A stretch of 64,000 bases of DNA from CAVRXT01 sp049644285 (GCA_049644285.1 JBARRP010000107.1:1-64000), one strand, 5' to 3'; counted from the stretch's first letter, positions 34,260 through 43,448 are shown. Program-made: numbers and translations. The notes: generated by a model from the sequence alone, not told the origin.

Positions 34260-36560
34260 CTATGCAGGCCGAGGCGCGGCAAGAGCTGCCATGATCCTCG
34301 TTGGCGTGAAGGGAGCTCGACGCACACGAGCACCGGTAGCGTCGAAGATAGCGTTCGCTATAGCGGCTGCCGTTGGGCGACTGGACGGCTCGCCCGCCCC
34401 GCTCGACGCGATCTCTGGGTGGTTTAGAAGCACGATATCAATTTTCTCTGGAACGTCGGACGACATCGCGACGGGATAGGTGATCCAATCGATGCTGGTT
34501 ACGCTGCTCCTGTCGAACGTCACCTCTTCCTTCAAGGTGCGGCTCAGGGATTGAATCAGGTTCGCGGCGATAACCCCTCGAAGCCCGTCCGGGTTGACGA
34601 TTAGACCGCAGTCGTGGGCGCAGACGAAGCGTTTCACCTGGACCACTCCACTTCGGCGATTGACTTCCACTTCCGCGACGGTGGCGACATAGGTTCCGTT
34701 ACGCGTGGCCAGCGCGATGCCGCGGCCTCTCGCGACTTCCGCCGTGCCGGCAGGTTTCTTCGGCGACGCGCGGTGGTCCCAGCCAGCCTTTTCCGCGGCT
34801 GCTGTCAAAACGGCTTTGGCTCTCGCATCATCGAGGTACCTGAGCCGGAATTCAACAGGATCAGCGCCAGCCGCCGCAGCAATCTCATCGATGAACGATT
34901 CGGCGGCAAATGTTACGGCGGGGCCTTCGGGATCGCGCAGATGAGTCGTGCGAAGCGGGGACGCTGCGGGATAGAGAGCAGGGACGATGTGCGCGACCGC
35001 ATTGACATTTGCGAACCCGTACGCAGCGCACTGCACGCTCCACTGGGAGAACTCATCTGCTCCGGTGGTATTGGGAATCCCGATCAGTTGGGCGGCCAGA
35101 AGATTGCAGGCGCTAGCAGGACGAAAGAATGTCTCTGCTCCCGAAAACGCACGTGATGTGAACTGGAACGCTGTCACTCCTCCCTGCGCGTCAAGTCCGG
35201 CGCCCAGCTCAAAGATTACAGCGGGCCCTTTCGGACCCCACCCGGTCATGTCCGAGCGGGTCGATTGCACCCGCACCGGCTTGCCCACGGCCTGTGAAAG
35301 CAGCACTGCGTCTGCGGCAGTGTCCTCGTAACCCGCGCGGCCATAAGAACCAGCGTCCTCGACCCAAATCACGCGCACCTTCTCCGGAGCTACACCCAGC
35401 AGTTCCGCGATCCCTTTTTGAACGTCGTGAGGTTTTTGGCTGCCGGACCAGATCGTGGTCACTCCGTCTAAATTGACGTCCGCGACGGCGCAACCCGGTC
35501 CCATGGTGGCGTGCGCCTGGAAAGGCCACTCGTAGCTCGCCTCCACTTTTTTCACGGCATTCGACATGGCCGCAGCCGCATCTCGTCGATTGACGGTCAT
35601 CTTCGTCGCCTTGGGAGTGGCGGAGCGCATGTGTTGGTACAAATCCTCCGGGAACGCCTGCGCCGGACTGGTCCATGTGACCTTAAGCTTCTCCGCAGCC
35701 TGGATGGCGGCCCACTCACTTTCCGCGACCACTCCGACGAAATTGCCCTTCACAACTGCTCTGACGAAACCCGGAATTCCCTTTACAGGACCTTCGTCTA
35801 CACTCACCAGATTTGCCCCGACACCCAACGGCCGGATGACGCGGCCATGCAGCATTCCCGCGACTCGGATGTCAGTCACATACTTGAATTGGCCAAGAAC
35901 CTTGGGCGGAATATCCACCCGGGGAACAGGCTGTCCTACGATCGTATAGCTCGCCGGATCCTTTGGCTTGCCCGCACCCTGAACGTCCAGCGTAAATCCG
36001 GTGCCGGAGACGCTGAGCGCGCCATTCAGATCACTCTCTCCCGCCAGATCTCGGTACGAGACGCTCCTTGAGGCTTCGCCCTTAACACTCACGACCCCGT
36101 TTTTCACCTGGAGCTGCTCGAGCGGCGCGCCGAGCCGGCGGGAGGCAAGCTGAAGCAGCAAAAACCGCGCAGTAGCCGCGGCATTGCGCAGCGGTTTTGA
36201 ACCCAGCATGATTGTGGTGCTTCCGCCAACACCGCCCTGGTTGGCCGTCATCGCGGTGTCGCCAATGACGAAGGCCACGCGCTCGAATGGGACATCCAAT
36301 TCCTCGGCCACAATCTGAGTCAATGCCGTCTCGATCCCCATTCCGATTTCCGGCTTGTCGGTGAACACTCGAACGCTTCCGTCTTTCGCGATTCGCAGCC
36401 ATGCATCTAATCTATCGGGAGATGGGGTAGCGATCGTTTCCGGCGAAGAGGTCGCAAGAAGCCGCGCAACAACTGTTGAGTCGGCAAACCTAAACCCGAT
36501 CAGCAAGCCTCCAGCGTCCCTGACAAACTGTCTCCTCGACAGGCCGATTTGGGAGGCCAT
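34260..36560 (-). CDS. Molybdopterin-binding subunit, IorB-like hydroxylase
   Basis: 766 residues from ATG 36560, with AGAGGAG about 12 nt upstream and a start 5 nt after the ferredoxin-subunit stop. The N-terminus LSRRQFVRDAGGLLIG is a twin-arginine signal. The rest is the xanthine-oxidase-family large subunit: TDKPEIGMGIETALTQIVAEE, GSYGRAGYEDTAADAVLLS, LRDPEGPAVTFAAESFIDE and CAHDCGLIVNPDGL are characteristic of isoquinoline 1-oxidoreductase beta and related two-component enzymes that lack an FAD subunit. They hydroxylate N-heterocycles or aldehydes in the periplasm. A second, intact set of the same type lies at 59057-61855. Confidence 0.88.
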   Translation of the reverse strand: MASQIGLSRRQFVRDAGGLLIGFRFADSTVVARLLATSSPETIATPSPDRLDAWLRIAKDGSVRVFTDKPEIGMGIETALTQIVAEELDVPFERVAFVIGDTAMTANQGGVGGSTTIMLGSKPLRNAAATARFLLLQLASRRLGAPLEQLQVKNGVVSVKGEASRSVSYRDLAGESDLNGALSVSGTGFTLDVQGAGKPKDPASYTIVGQPVPRVDIPPKVLGQFKYVTDIRVAGMLHGRVIRPLGVGANLVSVDEGPVKGIPGFVRAVVKGNFVGVVAESEWAAIQAAEKLKVTWTSPAQAFPEDLYQHMRSATPKATKMTVNRRDAAAAMSNAVKKVEASYEWPFQAHATMGPGCAVADVNLDGVTTIWSGSQKPHDVQKGIAELLGVAPEKVRVIWVEDAGSYGRAGYEDTAADAVLLSQAVGKPVRVQSTRSDMTGWGPKGPAVIFELGAGLDAQGGVTAFQFTSRAFSGAETFFRPASACNLLAAQLIGIPNTTGADEFSQWSVQCAAYGFANVNAVAHIVPALYPAASPLRTTHLRDPEGPAVTFAAESFIDEIAAAAGADPVEFRLRYLDDARAKAVLTAAAEKAGWDHRASPKKPAGTAEVARGRGIALATRNGTYVATVAEVEVNRRSGVVQVKRFVCAHDCGLIVNPDGLRGVIAANLIQSLSRTLKEEVTFDRSSVTSIDWITYPVAMSSDVPEKIDIVLLNHPEIASSGAGEPSSRPTAAAIANAIFDATGARVRRAPFTPTRIMAALAAPRPA

Positions 36561-36565
36561 AAAGC

Positions 36566-37039
36566 TTACGCGCTCCTCTTCGTTTCTGCTGCCCGGCGCA
36601 CAGCGCTGAAAATTCGCGCGTGGCTCCCGCAGCGGCACACCAAGCTCTCAAATGCGACTCTCATTTGCTCGTCACTCGGATTGGGATTCTTGTCCAGCAA
36701 GGCTTTCGCCGTCATCACCCAGCCGTTCAGGCAGTATCCGCATTGGAACGCCTGCTCTTCGATGAACGCCTTCTGGACTGGATGAGGATTCTCGGCAGTT
36801 CCCAGCCCTTCGAGCGTGACAATTTCTTTTCCGGCTGCGCGCGAAACCGGCGTCGTACACGATCGAATCGCTCGACCCTCGAGGAGCACAGTGCACGCGC
36901 CACACTGCCCTAGACCGCAGCCGAACCGGGGATTGTTCAGAGCGAGGTTGTCACGAAGTACGTAGAGAAGAGGACATTCGGGGTCAACATCAAGAATATG
37001 CGCCTGACCGTTTACTCTCAACGATGTTCGGGCGATCAT
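36566..37039 (-). CDS. [2Fe-2S] subunit, IorA-like
   Basis: 157 residues from ATG 37039. Two iron-sulfur domains: FGCGLGQCGACTVLLEG with the plant ferredoxin C-x4-C-x2-C, then QCGYCLNGWVMTAKALL and VCRCGSHARI for the second cluster. It is the electron-transfer partner of the large subunit immediately downstream (5-nt gap) and probably rides out of the cell with it on the Tat signal of that subunit. A TATAAT sits only 8 nt before the ATG with no ribosome binding site, which suggests a leaderless transcript. Confidence 0.9.
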   Translation of the reverse strand: MIARTSLRVNGQAHILDVDPECPLLYVLRDNLALNNPRFGCGLGQCGACTVLLEGRAIRSCTTPVSRAAGKEIVTLEGLGTAENPHPVQKAFIEEQAFQCGYCLNGWVMTAKALLDKNPNPSDEQMRVAFESLVCRCGSHARIFSAVRRAAETKRSA

Positions 37040-37047
37040 GGCTGCAC

Positions 37048-37053
37048 ATTATA
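37048..37053 (-). promoter_or_regulatory. -10 box of a possible leaderless promoter
   Basis: On the minus strand TATAAT is followed by 8 nt and then the ATG of the IorA-like gene at 37039. No Shine-Dalgarno sequence separates them, so transcription could begin at or next to the start codon. A convincing -35 box at the right distance was not found. Confidence 0.4.
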
Positions 37054-37077
37054 CATCCACTGCGAACGGGACACCTG

Positions 37078-38370
37078 TCAGTCCTTCCACGCCGCGCGGA
37101 CCGGCTGGCCAACCAAGTATGCGGGATTCGCGCCTGCCCTGGGCCGGAACTTCTGCACTCGCCCGCTGTCCACCTCGGCTACGTAGAAATTGCCTTCCTG
37201 GTCCACGCTAAATCCGTGCACTCCCCAAAAGCCGCCGGGAAAATCGCCCCAGGTGCCCCAGGCATAGAGAAGGTGTCCATCCAGGTCGTACTTCAGCATC
37301 TTCGATGTTCCGCGGTCGTAGGCCCAGAGATTCCGATCGGCTCCGATGTATATCAAGTGGATGTCCGATGGCTCTTGGCCCAAGCTCCACTCGTAGAGAT
37401 ATTTGCCATTCTCGTCAAATACCTGAACGCGGTGATTGGCCCGGTCATTCACAAAGACGCGCCGCGTGACGGGGTCCACGTCAATGCCGTGCACATTGTT
37501 CATGTAGTAGGGGCGCTTGTCGTTCGGAGGATTGCCTTTCATACCCCAGTCCATCAGGAACTTGCCGTCCTTATCGAATTTCGCGACGCGCGTGCCATTG
37601 TATCCATCCGACACGAACATGGTGCTGTCAGGCAGCCACGCGAGGAACGTCGGCCGGTTGAAGTGCGTGCCGTCCGCGCCTTTCACCGTGGGCGTTCCGA
37701 TCGTCTGCACCAGTTCCTTCCCATCATGCGTGAACTTGTAGATAGCGTGCATATGGTCGTCCACCACCCAAACGTGCTTTTCCGGATCGTACGGATTGAT
37801 GGTGATGAAGTGCGGCCGCTTAAAGATTTTGTCCCATTGGGTCCATTGCTCGGTAATGTTGCCGCTGGCATCGACGACAGTCAGGCAGTGCTCCCACTTG
37901 GCGTCGACGCCTACAGTTCCCTTCCAAAGCTTTGGCCCATCGTCAGGGTCTTGACCGCTTCCACCTGCTCCCGGCAGCGACGACACCGTGGCATCCCGAA
38001 ACGGTAAGCGGCCAATGGGGAACTGAACGCTCGGTCCGAAATCGGGAAGCAGCTTCGTCTGCGGCCTGGGAATGTTCGGCAGCTCGCCACGGAAAAGCAA
38101 GAAAACCCGGTTCGAGTTCTCGGCGAAGACACTTTGGCCCGCTCCCCACGTCCACTTGTCGTTCCCCGGCAATCCGCTTATGGGTTTCGGCCAGTCCTTG
38201 ACGATTTCGTAGGCCCCGAAAATGTCCTGGCCGCCGACCTGGCCTGGAACTGCCGCGAAGCCGCTGCTGGATTTCTCTTGCCCCTGGACAGGCATCAGCC
38301 TATTGCCGAGCAGGAAGCCCGCCACGAAAACAACCGCAAACGCCAAGAGAATTGCCCCGCGTGTTCGCAT
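37078..38370 (-). CDS. NHL-repeat six-bladed beta-propeller protein, exported
   Basis: 430 residues from ATG 38370 with GGGAGG about 7 nt upstream. An N-terminal signal or anchor (GAILLAFAVVFVAGFLLG) is followed by a propeller made of NHL-type repeats, for example HVWVVDDHMHAIYKFTHDGK, FVSDGYNGTRVAKFDKDGKF, VFVNDRANHRVQVFDENGKY and NFYVAEVDSGRVQKFRP. It resembles the peptidylglycine alpha-hydroxyglycine amidating-lyase-like group but lyase activity cannot be claimed. It is 39 nt downstream of the Mo-hydroxylase start region on the same strand, transcribed toward it. Perhaps it handles or senses the substrate of the periplasmic hydroxylase. Confidence 0.8.
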   Translation of the reverse strand: MRTRGAILLAFAVVFVAGFLLGNRLMPVQGQEKSSSGFAAVPGQVGGQDIFGAYEIVKDWPKPISGLPGNDKWTWGAGQSVFAENSNRVFLLFRGELPNIPRPQTKLLPDFGPSVQFPIGRLPFRDATVSSLPGAGGSGQDPDDGPKLWKGTVGVDAKWEHCLTVVDASGNITEQWTQWDKIFKRPHFITINPYDPEKHVWVVDDHMHAIYKFTHDGKELVQTIGTPTVKGADGTHFNRPTFLAWLPDSTMFVSDGYNGTRVAKFDKDGKFLMDWGMKGNPPNDKRPYYMNNVHGIDVDPVTRRVFVNDRANHRVQVFDENGKYLYEWSLGQEPSDIHLIYIGADRNLWAYDRGTSKMLKYDLDGHLLYAWGTWGDFPGGFWGVHGFSVDQEGNFYVAEVDSGRVQKFRPRAGANPAYLVGQPVRAAWKD

Positions 38371-38727
38371 CAATTGCCTCCCGGAACTTCCGATTTCAAC
38401 CTTGTCTCCGGCAGGACCGTACGCCAGCCGCCCTGTACTGTCAAGCGCGGATCGCCAGCTCTGATCGCCCTGTCCGCCGCGCGCCATCCATCATCATCGG
38501 GGCCGTCGCACGTAAGCGGCACACCGCACTCACCCGGGTGAGCCAGGGATGCTCGCAGCGAAGTTATGCTCGCAAGTCGGAGCCGATTTATGGTCTCATC
38601 CCTGGCTGGTGCGCCACTTGGAAGATCTGACCCCTGGCGATAACCGCTGAGGCTCGAAACAACGCTTGACACCATGTTGATCGTCGCTCGGCGATTAGGG
38701 ATGAGCTGTTACTTAAAGGAGTGAACC
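38371..38727. repeat. Divergent intergenic region with an 11-bp inverted repeat
   Basis: AGCCAGGGATG (38541-38551) and its exact complement CATCCCTGGCT (38597-38607) flank 45 nt. The same words recur after the next gene: AGGGATG at 40430 and CATCCCTGGCT at 40445. They look like a REP-type element. The AAAGGAG at 38715-38721 serves the following gene. A TTGACA near 38668 lacks a good partner -10 box. Confidence 0.5.
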
Positions 38728-40404
38728 TTGTCGAAGATTACGGGTGGGCGGTACATCGCCGACTTCTTGGAAGCGTATGGCGTTAAGGCTGTGTTTTTTG
38801 TTCCAACCATACTGAGCCGGGCGCTCGCAAGCATGGACGAGAAGCCGATCAAGCGCGTACTCACCCATGGTGAGAAAGCTGCTGTGTATATGGCCGACGG
38901 TTACGCCCGCGCCTCAGGATGGCCAGGCATTTGTGGCGCCCAAGCGGTCGGCGCCGCGAACCTTGCCGCCGGACTGCGCGATCCATTTCTGGGACATAGC
39001 CCCGTTATCGCTTTTACCGGAGGGCGGCTCGGCCACCAAAAGCACAAAGGAAACTATCAAGAAAACGATGACTATCCGATGTTCAACTCGGTCACGAAAG
39101 CGAACTTTCAGATGGATACAGTCGGCCGGCTGCCGGACTTGATGCGGCAGGCCTTCCGAGAGGCAACCTCCGGCACACCTGGGCCCGTAAATCTGCTATG
39201 TGCAGGCAAACACGGCGACATTGAGGACGATTCCGCAGAGCTGAGCCTTATTGTCGAAGAGCAATATAGCCGTGTTCCCGGCCACAGGCCCGCGCCAGAA
39301 TCGGAACGAGTGAAGGAGGCGGTGAAGTGCCTGAGGGAGGCCCAGCGGCCGGTCATGGTCGTGGGCGGGGGCGCGAAATGGTCCGGAGCCGCGGCTGAAG
39401 TCTTGAAGTTCGCCGAAGCACTTTCAATCCCGGTGGCTAGCTCTCTCAATGCCTACTCCCTTGTGCCGGAGAATCACCCTTTGTATATCGGAGTTCCCGG
39501 CACCTATTCGCGCGCGTGTACGAACAAAATCTTGGCGCGAGCAGATATCGTACTGTTTGTGGGCAGCCAAACCGGTGGCCAGGTAACGCACTCTTGGCGT
39601 TTCCCTTCGCCCCAGGCGCGAGTCATCCAAATCGGCATTGATCCGAGCGACTTGGGAAGGAATTATCCGAATGCGGTCTCACTGCTCGGCGACGTGAAAG
39701 TGGCACTGCGAGCACTGCTGGGGGAGTCAGCACAAGACAAGTCGGAGCAGAGAGATTCTTGGATATCCGAGGTAAAGCTAGAAGTAAACGAATGGCGCAC
39801 CAGTGTGCAACCTCTTCGGAATTCCGATGCCGTTCCTATGCGGCCCGAGCGTCTCCTGAAGGAGCTCAGTGATTGGCTGCCTGACGATGCCATCGTCGCA
39901 TGTGATACCGGTCACGCCGGTATGTGGGCCGCCCAACAACTCTGGATGGATAGCAAGCGCTGGGAATTCATCCGGGCCGCTGGATCGCTCGGGTGGGCTT
40001 TCCCGGCATCCCTGGGAGCGAAATGCGCGCTACCCAAGAGACCAGTCGTGTGCTTCACCGGCGACGGTGGCTTCTGGTATCACATTCAGGAGCTCGAAAC
40101 GGCCGTGCGCTGTGGAATTCCCACCGTCACCTGCGTGAATAATAACAACTCTCTGAATCAGGAAACTTCGATTTTCCAGGCTGCCTACGATGGGAGCCCT
40201 TCGAGGAAACAGGGTGAAATGTGGCACTTCTCGAAAGTCGATTTCGCCAAAATCGCCGAGAGCATGGGAGCGCTGGGAATACGAGTCGACAAACCCAGCG
40301 AGCTGCGCTCCGCTCTCGATCGCGCCCTCTCCAGCGGCAAGCCGGCCGTCCTCGATGTTGTCAGCGACATCGAAGCGTTGGCACCCGTCGCGTGGGAGGG
40401 TTAG
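38728..40404 (+). CDS. Thiamine-diphosphate-dependent enzyme, acetolactate-synthase-like
   Basis: 558 residues from TTG 38728; AAAGGAG 6 nt upstream supports this unusual start. The three usual domains are present: the Pyr domain with the activating Glu in THGEKAAVYMADGYARASG, a central nucleotide-type domain (AQRPVMVVGGGAKWSGAAAE), and the PP domain with GDGGFWYHIQELE followed about 26 residues later by NN (VNNNNS), the ThDP/Mg motif. It belongs to the broad IlvB-like family, which includes 2-oxoacid decarboxylases, carboligases and oxalyl-CoA-type lyases. No small regulatory subunit gene is adjacent, so biosynthetic acetolactate synthase is unlikely. Confidence 0.85.
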   Translation: MSKITGGRYIADFLEAYGVKAVFFVPTILSRALASMDEKPIKRVLTHGEKAAVYMADGYARASGWPGICGAQAVGAANLAAGLRDPFLGHSPVIAFTGGRLGHQKHKGNYQENDDYPMFNSVTKANFQMDTVGRLPDLMRQAFREATSGTPGPVNLLCAGKHGDIEDDSAELSLIVEEQYSRVPGHRPAPESERVKEAVKCLREAQRPVMVVGGGAKWSGAAAEVLKFAEALSIPVASSLNAYSLVPENHPLYIGVPGTYSRACTNKILARADIVLFVGSQTGGQVTHSWRFPSPQARVIQIGIDPSDLGRNYPNAVSLLGDVKVALRALLGESAQDKSEQRDSWISEVKLEVNEWRTSVQPLRNSDAVPMRPERLLKELSDWLPDDAIVACDTGHAGMWAAQQLWMDSKRWEFIRAAGSLGWAFPASLGAKCALPKRPVVCFTGDGGFWYHIQELETAVRCGIPTVTCVNNNNSLNQETSIFQAAYDGSPSRKQGEMWHFSKVDFAKIAESMGALGIRVDKPSELRSALDRALSSGKPAVLDVVSDIEALAPVAWEG

Positions 40405-40429
40405 TCGCCACCGCAGGGCAGTCAAAGTT

Positions 40430-40451
40430 AGGGATGCTCGCGCACATCCCT
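40430..40451 (+). terminator. Hairpin after the ThDP enzyme gene
   Basis: AGGGATG (40430-40436) pairs with CATCCCT (40445-40451) around an 8-nt loop, 25 nt after the stop. There is no T run. It shares its core with the repeat at 38541-38607, so it may be a REP copy doubling as a transcript end. Confidence 0.45.
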
Positions 40452-40494
40452 GGCTATAACGCAGGCGTCATTAGAAAGCAAAGAGGAGAACGAT

Positions 40495-40968
40495 ATGCAA
40501 AAAATCACCCCGTTCTTGTGGTTCGACAGCCAAGCCGAAGAGGCGATGAATTTTTATATTTCTATTTTCAAGAATTCAAAGGTTGTGAGCGTTCATCGAT
40601 ATAGAGACGCAGGGCCAGGACCGAAGGGGACGGTAATGGCCGCGACGTTCCAGCTCGAAGGGCAAGCGTTTACAGCACTAAACGGTGGCCCGCAATTCAC
40701 CTTCTCGCCCGCCATATCGTTCTTCGTGAACTGTCAGACGCAGCAAGAAGTCGACGAGCTGTGGGAGAAGCTTTCGGACGGTGGAGAAAAACAAAACTGC
40801 GGCTGGCTAAGAGACAAATATGGTGTGTCATGGCAAATTATTCCTTCTGCTTTAGGCGAGATGTTGAATGACACTGATCGGGTGAAAGCGAACAGAGTCA
40901 TGAAGGCAATGCTTCAAATGCATAAAATTGACATAAAAAGCTTAAAGCAGGCGTACGACCAAGGATAA
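40495..40968 (+). CDS. VOC family (PhnB-like) protein
   Basis: 157 residues from ATG 40495, with AGAGGAG upstream. The fold of the PhnB / 3-demethylubiquinone methyltransferase-like group is evident: ITPFLWFDSQAEEAMNFYIS at the front, GTVMAATFQLEGQAFTALNG, and CGWLRDKYGVSWQIIP near the end. These proteins are paired beta-alpha-beta modules; most have no proven reaction, and metal ligands are often incomplete. It stands alone before a bidirectional terminator. It is unrelated in context to the transposon-borne VOC gene at 58563. Confidence 0.85.
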   Translation: MQKITPFLWFDSQAEEAMNFYISIFKNSKVVSVHRYRDAGPGPKGTVMAATFQLEGQAFTALNGGPQFTFSPAISFFVNCQTQQEVDELWEKLSDGGEKQNCGWLRDKYGVSWQIIPSALGEMLNDTDRVKANRVMKAMLQMHKIDIKSLKQAYDQG

Positions 40969-40985
40969 CTCAGCACAAACCACAA

Positions 40986-41019
40986 AAAGCCCGATATCGG
41001 CCTTGCGCTTTCGGGCTTT
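40986..41019. terminator. Bidirectional intrinsic terminator
   Basis: A 9-bp stem, AAAGCCCGA (40986-40994) and TCGGGCTTT (41011-41019), lies between two convergent genes. A-rich sequence on one side and T-rich on the other suits termination from both directions. Confidence 0.75.
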
Positions 41020-41041
41020 CAATCTCAGCTCGCGAATGTTT

Positions 41042-41533
41042 TTACTGGGACAGGATTTTCGCCAAGGCGTTCGCGCCTGCCGCCGCCACTGTGCCATCCT
41101 GCTGCGAATTGCCGCCGCTTACGCCGATCGCTCCGATGATCTTTCCGTCGACCACGAGGGGCACGCCGCCCTCGGTCGCGATCGTCCCGGGCAGTTTCAG
41201 AATGCCCGTGTTTCCGCCGGCGACAGCGTCTTGGAAAGCCTTGGTGGGGCGCTTGAAGGCGATCGCGCTATGCGCTTTTGCCTGGGCGACGTCAATGCTG
41301 CCAATTTGCGTCTCGTCCATCTTCTCCAGGTAAATCAGGTTCCCGCCATCGTCCACAACAACAATGACCATGGTGAAGTTGCTCTTCGCCGCCTCGCTTT
41401 CGGCCGCGGCGGCAACTTGTTTGGCGACCGCCAGGGTCAGCGCTTTTTTCTCCGCCAATTGGTCTGCCCGCGCACCGGTTGTCAACGCGAACGCCACCAG
41501 CACAGCTATGGTCCCTGTCCGGCACATTTTCAT
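41042..41533 (-). CDS. Exported GlcG/HbpS-like haem-binding family protein
   Basis: 163 residues from ATG 41533 with AGGGAG upstream. A signal peptide (GTIAVLVAFALTTGARA) precedes the GlcG/HbpS domain: LTLAVAKQVAAAAESEAAK, VIVVVDDGGNLIYLEKMDE, AFKRPTKAFQDAV and the Gly-rich GGVPLVVDGKIIGAIGVSGG. Members bind haem or small cofactors or support diol/aromatic catabolism; the biochemical role is mostly unproven. It is the last gene of a minus-strand run with an alpha/beta hydrolase, a DUF6152 protein and an amidohydrolase. Confidence 0.85.
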   Translation of the reverse strand: MKMCRTGTIAVLVAFALTTGARADQLAEKKALTLAVAKQVAAAAESEAAKSNFTMVIVVVDDGGNLIYLEKMDETQIGSIDVAQAKAHSAIAFKRPTKAFQDAVAGGNTGILKLPGTIATEGGVPLVVDGKIIGAIGVSGGNSQQDGTVAAAGANALAKILSQ

Positions 41534-41654
41534 GGTGTTCTCCCTGTTAAGATTCAAGAAGTGTCTTCGCCCGTCTTCCCCCGCGAAAGTCATACCCGAA
41601 TTCCCATCTGATCTGCTCTGTGAACGGCCTTGGCTCTCGGCTCAACGGTCGTGC

Positions 41655-42845
41655 TCATCGCACGTTCCTGTCGATCCAGCTCTGGAAATATGCAGCGATC
41701 CCATCACTGTTTCTCTCAAGCATCATCTCGTGTGCGTTGCCGGGTAGGCCGGCATCTTCGAGTTTCACGTAATCGGTCTTCACCCCTGCCTGATTGAGCC
41801 ATTTGGCATCGCAAGAGTCAAAGACGCGGTGATAGCTCGCCTCCCCGGATACGTCGAGAACCGGGATGCCCTGCAGGTTGACGAGCTTGTGCGCGGGCTC
41901 CTTCTGCAGCCAACATTGGATCAGGCCCGGCCCATCCGACTTCGGCTCGAGCTCGACCTGCAATTCCGAGGGGTCGCTGATCGGAGGATCATAGTGAACT
42001 GGAAGACTGGTCACGCCCCAGACCAGCAGCCCCTTGCCGGTGTACACCTGTTTGGCCGTATCCACGTTCTGGATCGGCGGACCGGCCGGTTCGGCGGTGA
42101 TGATCGCTTTCACGAGCTTGGGCCGAGCATCGGCAACCTGCCAGCCAAAAAGCCCTCCCTGCGAATGAGTGATCAGAATGACCGGAGTGCCGATCTTTTC
42201 CAACAGTGCCACATGGGCGTCGAGATTTAGCTTGTCCTGGCTCGCGCCTTGCAAAAATTGCACCTGAGTCCTGGCGAAATTATCGAATATGGGGTCGCCC
42301 ATCTTGCCTTTGTTGGGATCGTCGCTCGGCCATTGCGTGTACTTCTTGGCCTGTGGCCAATCGCCGAGCTCAGTCAAGTCCGTCCAGATCTTCTCCAACT
42401 GAGGCGCTGTGCGAATGGTGAGTGGGCCGTCGACATCAGGAACGTAGGCGGAACGCCCGCGTGCGGGATAATCCACCATATAGACCACGTATCCTTGGTT
42501 GATGAAGTAATACGCCCAGCCGGCCCGGCCGTCCGGCGTTTGCAGCCAGTCTGTGCCCGTCTGCCCCGCCCCGTGGAGGAACACGATCGGATATCTCCGC
42601 CGGATCTTCTTCGGCACCATGACCTCGACGTACTCGGCGCCGCCCATGACTTCCTTGCCCGCAGGCCCAACATAATGGCCGCCCACATAAAAGAAGCCCG
42701 TGCGCGCGATGTTGGCAGTCGAGAACGTCGGGATCGATTTCGGAGGCGCAGCTCCCGCCTCGTCCTTGGCGCTCGCTCCGAACGAGGCGCCCACGAGAAC
42801 GGCGGCCAGCGCTGCTTGCACCGCGCTCGATATCCGTAGGTTCAT
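41655..42845 (-). CDS. Exported alpha/beta hydrolase
   Basis: 396 residues from ATG 42845, AGGAG 9 nt upstream. A signal peptide (AALAAVLVGASFGASA) is followed by an alpha/beta hydrolase fold: oxyanion segment YPIVFLHGAGQTGTDW, nucleophile elbow ILITHSQGG with the catalytic Ser, and a late His in LPGNAHEMML. An acidic partner is probably the Asp in IPVLDVSGE. It likely hydrolyses an ester in the periplasm. Related annotated proteins are esterases or feruloyl-esterase-like enzymes, which would match an aromatic-degrading neighbourhood. Substrate is inferred only. Confidence 0.85.
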   Translation of the reverse strand: MNLRISSAVQAALAAVLVGASFGASAKDEAGAAPPKSIPTFSTANIARTGFFYVGGHYVGPAGKEVMGGAEYVEVMVPKKIRRRYPIVFLHGAGQTGTDWLQTPDGRAGWAYYFINQGYVVYMVDYPARGRSAYVPDVDGPLTIRTAPQLEKIWTDLTELGDWPQAKKYTQWPSDDPNKGKMGDPIFDNFARTQVQFLQGASQDKLNLDAHVALLEKIGTPVILITHSQGGLFGWQVADARPKLVKAIITAEPAGPPIQNVDTAKQVYTGKGLLVWGVTSLPVHYDPPISDPSELQVELEPKSDGPGLIQCWLQKEPAHKLVNLQGIPVLDVSGEASYHRVFDSCDAKWLNQAGVKTDYVKLEDAGLPGNAHEMMLERNSDGIAAYFQSWIDRNVR

Positions 42846-43040
42846 GAAATTTTGCTCCTATCTGTTCCGTCCGGGATTCCCTGCTGGAATTTCGACTTAA
42901 ATCTTGCGTTCAATTTCCAAGCTTTAGTTCTTCCGCGTCCTTACAGGCGCGACTCTATCGGAACGCCGTTGTAGTAAACCGTCGCTCTTCGAATGTCAAT
43001 ACTTAAACCAAAACGCCGCGAGTTTCACGCTCGCTTCGTC

Positions 43041-43448
43041 TCAATGCCCCCACCAAAAGAATGAGTGCGGGTCTGGGCTCAGCTCCTGGCCGCTGGCCAA
43101 CACGATCTTCGCGAGCCGCATGTTATTCGTGCCGTTTTTGGCGGGATGACCGATGAACGTGACCTGGTCTCCGGGCTTAAGCGTATCTCTGTTCCAGCCG
43201 GCCCTGGTCAAAACGTTCGGACCTCCTCGTATTTCGATAGCCCATTTCTGCAAGTTGCCCTTCTCATCCTTCCCGTCGGCATAAATCATTGCATGAGGAT
43301 TGGACCACTCGAAACTCGTCACGGTGCCCTTCACGGTGATCGAGTGTTCCATGTCGTACATCGCTGCCCCGTGGTGTGCGCACACGGGAGCTGAAACCAC
43401 AAGAAGACCGGCAACCACGCTAAGAAAGGCCAGTAACCTGGTTCTCAA
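43041..43448 (-). CDS. DUF6152 family exported protein
   Basis: 135 residues from TTG 43448, chosen because GGGAGGAG ends 5 nt upstream; an ATG at 43475 has no such site. A signal peptide (LLAFLSVVAGLLVVSAPVCA) is followed by HHGAAMYDMEHSITVKGTVT, the start of the DUF6152 domain, and by GDQVTFIGHPAKNGTNNMRL. The domain is a small beta barrel of unknown function, possibly related to nucleic-acid/small-ligand binding folds. It follows the amidohydrolase gene by 36 nt and is probably co-transcribed with it. Confidence 0.8.
   Translation of the reverse strand: MRTRLLAFLSVVAGLLVVSAPVCAHHGAAMYDMEHSITVKGTVTSFEWSNPHAMIYADGKDEKGNLQKWAIEIRGGPNVLTRAGWNRDTLKPGDQVTFIGHPAKNGTNNMRLAKIVLASGQELSPDPHSFFWWGH

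Noticed and set aside
38728..40404. Biosynthetic acetolactate synthase (ilvB)
   Set aside because: No small-subunit gene or branched-chain amino acid genes nearby; kept as a general ThDP enzyme.
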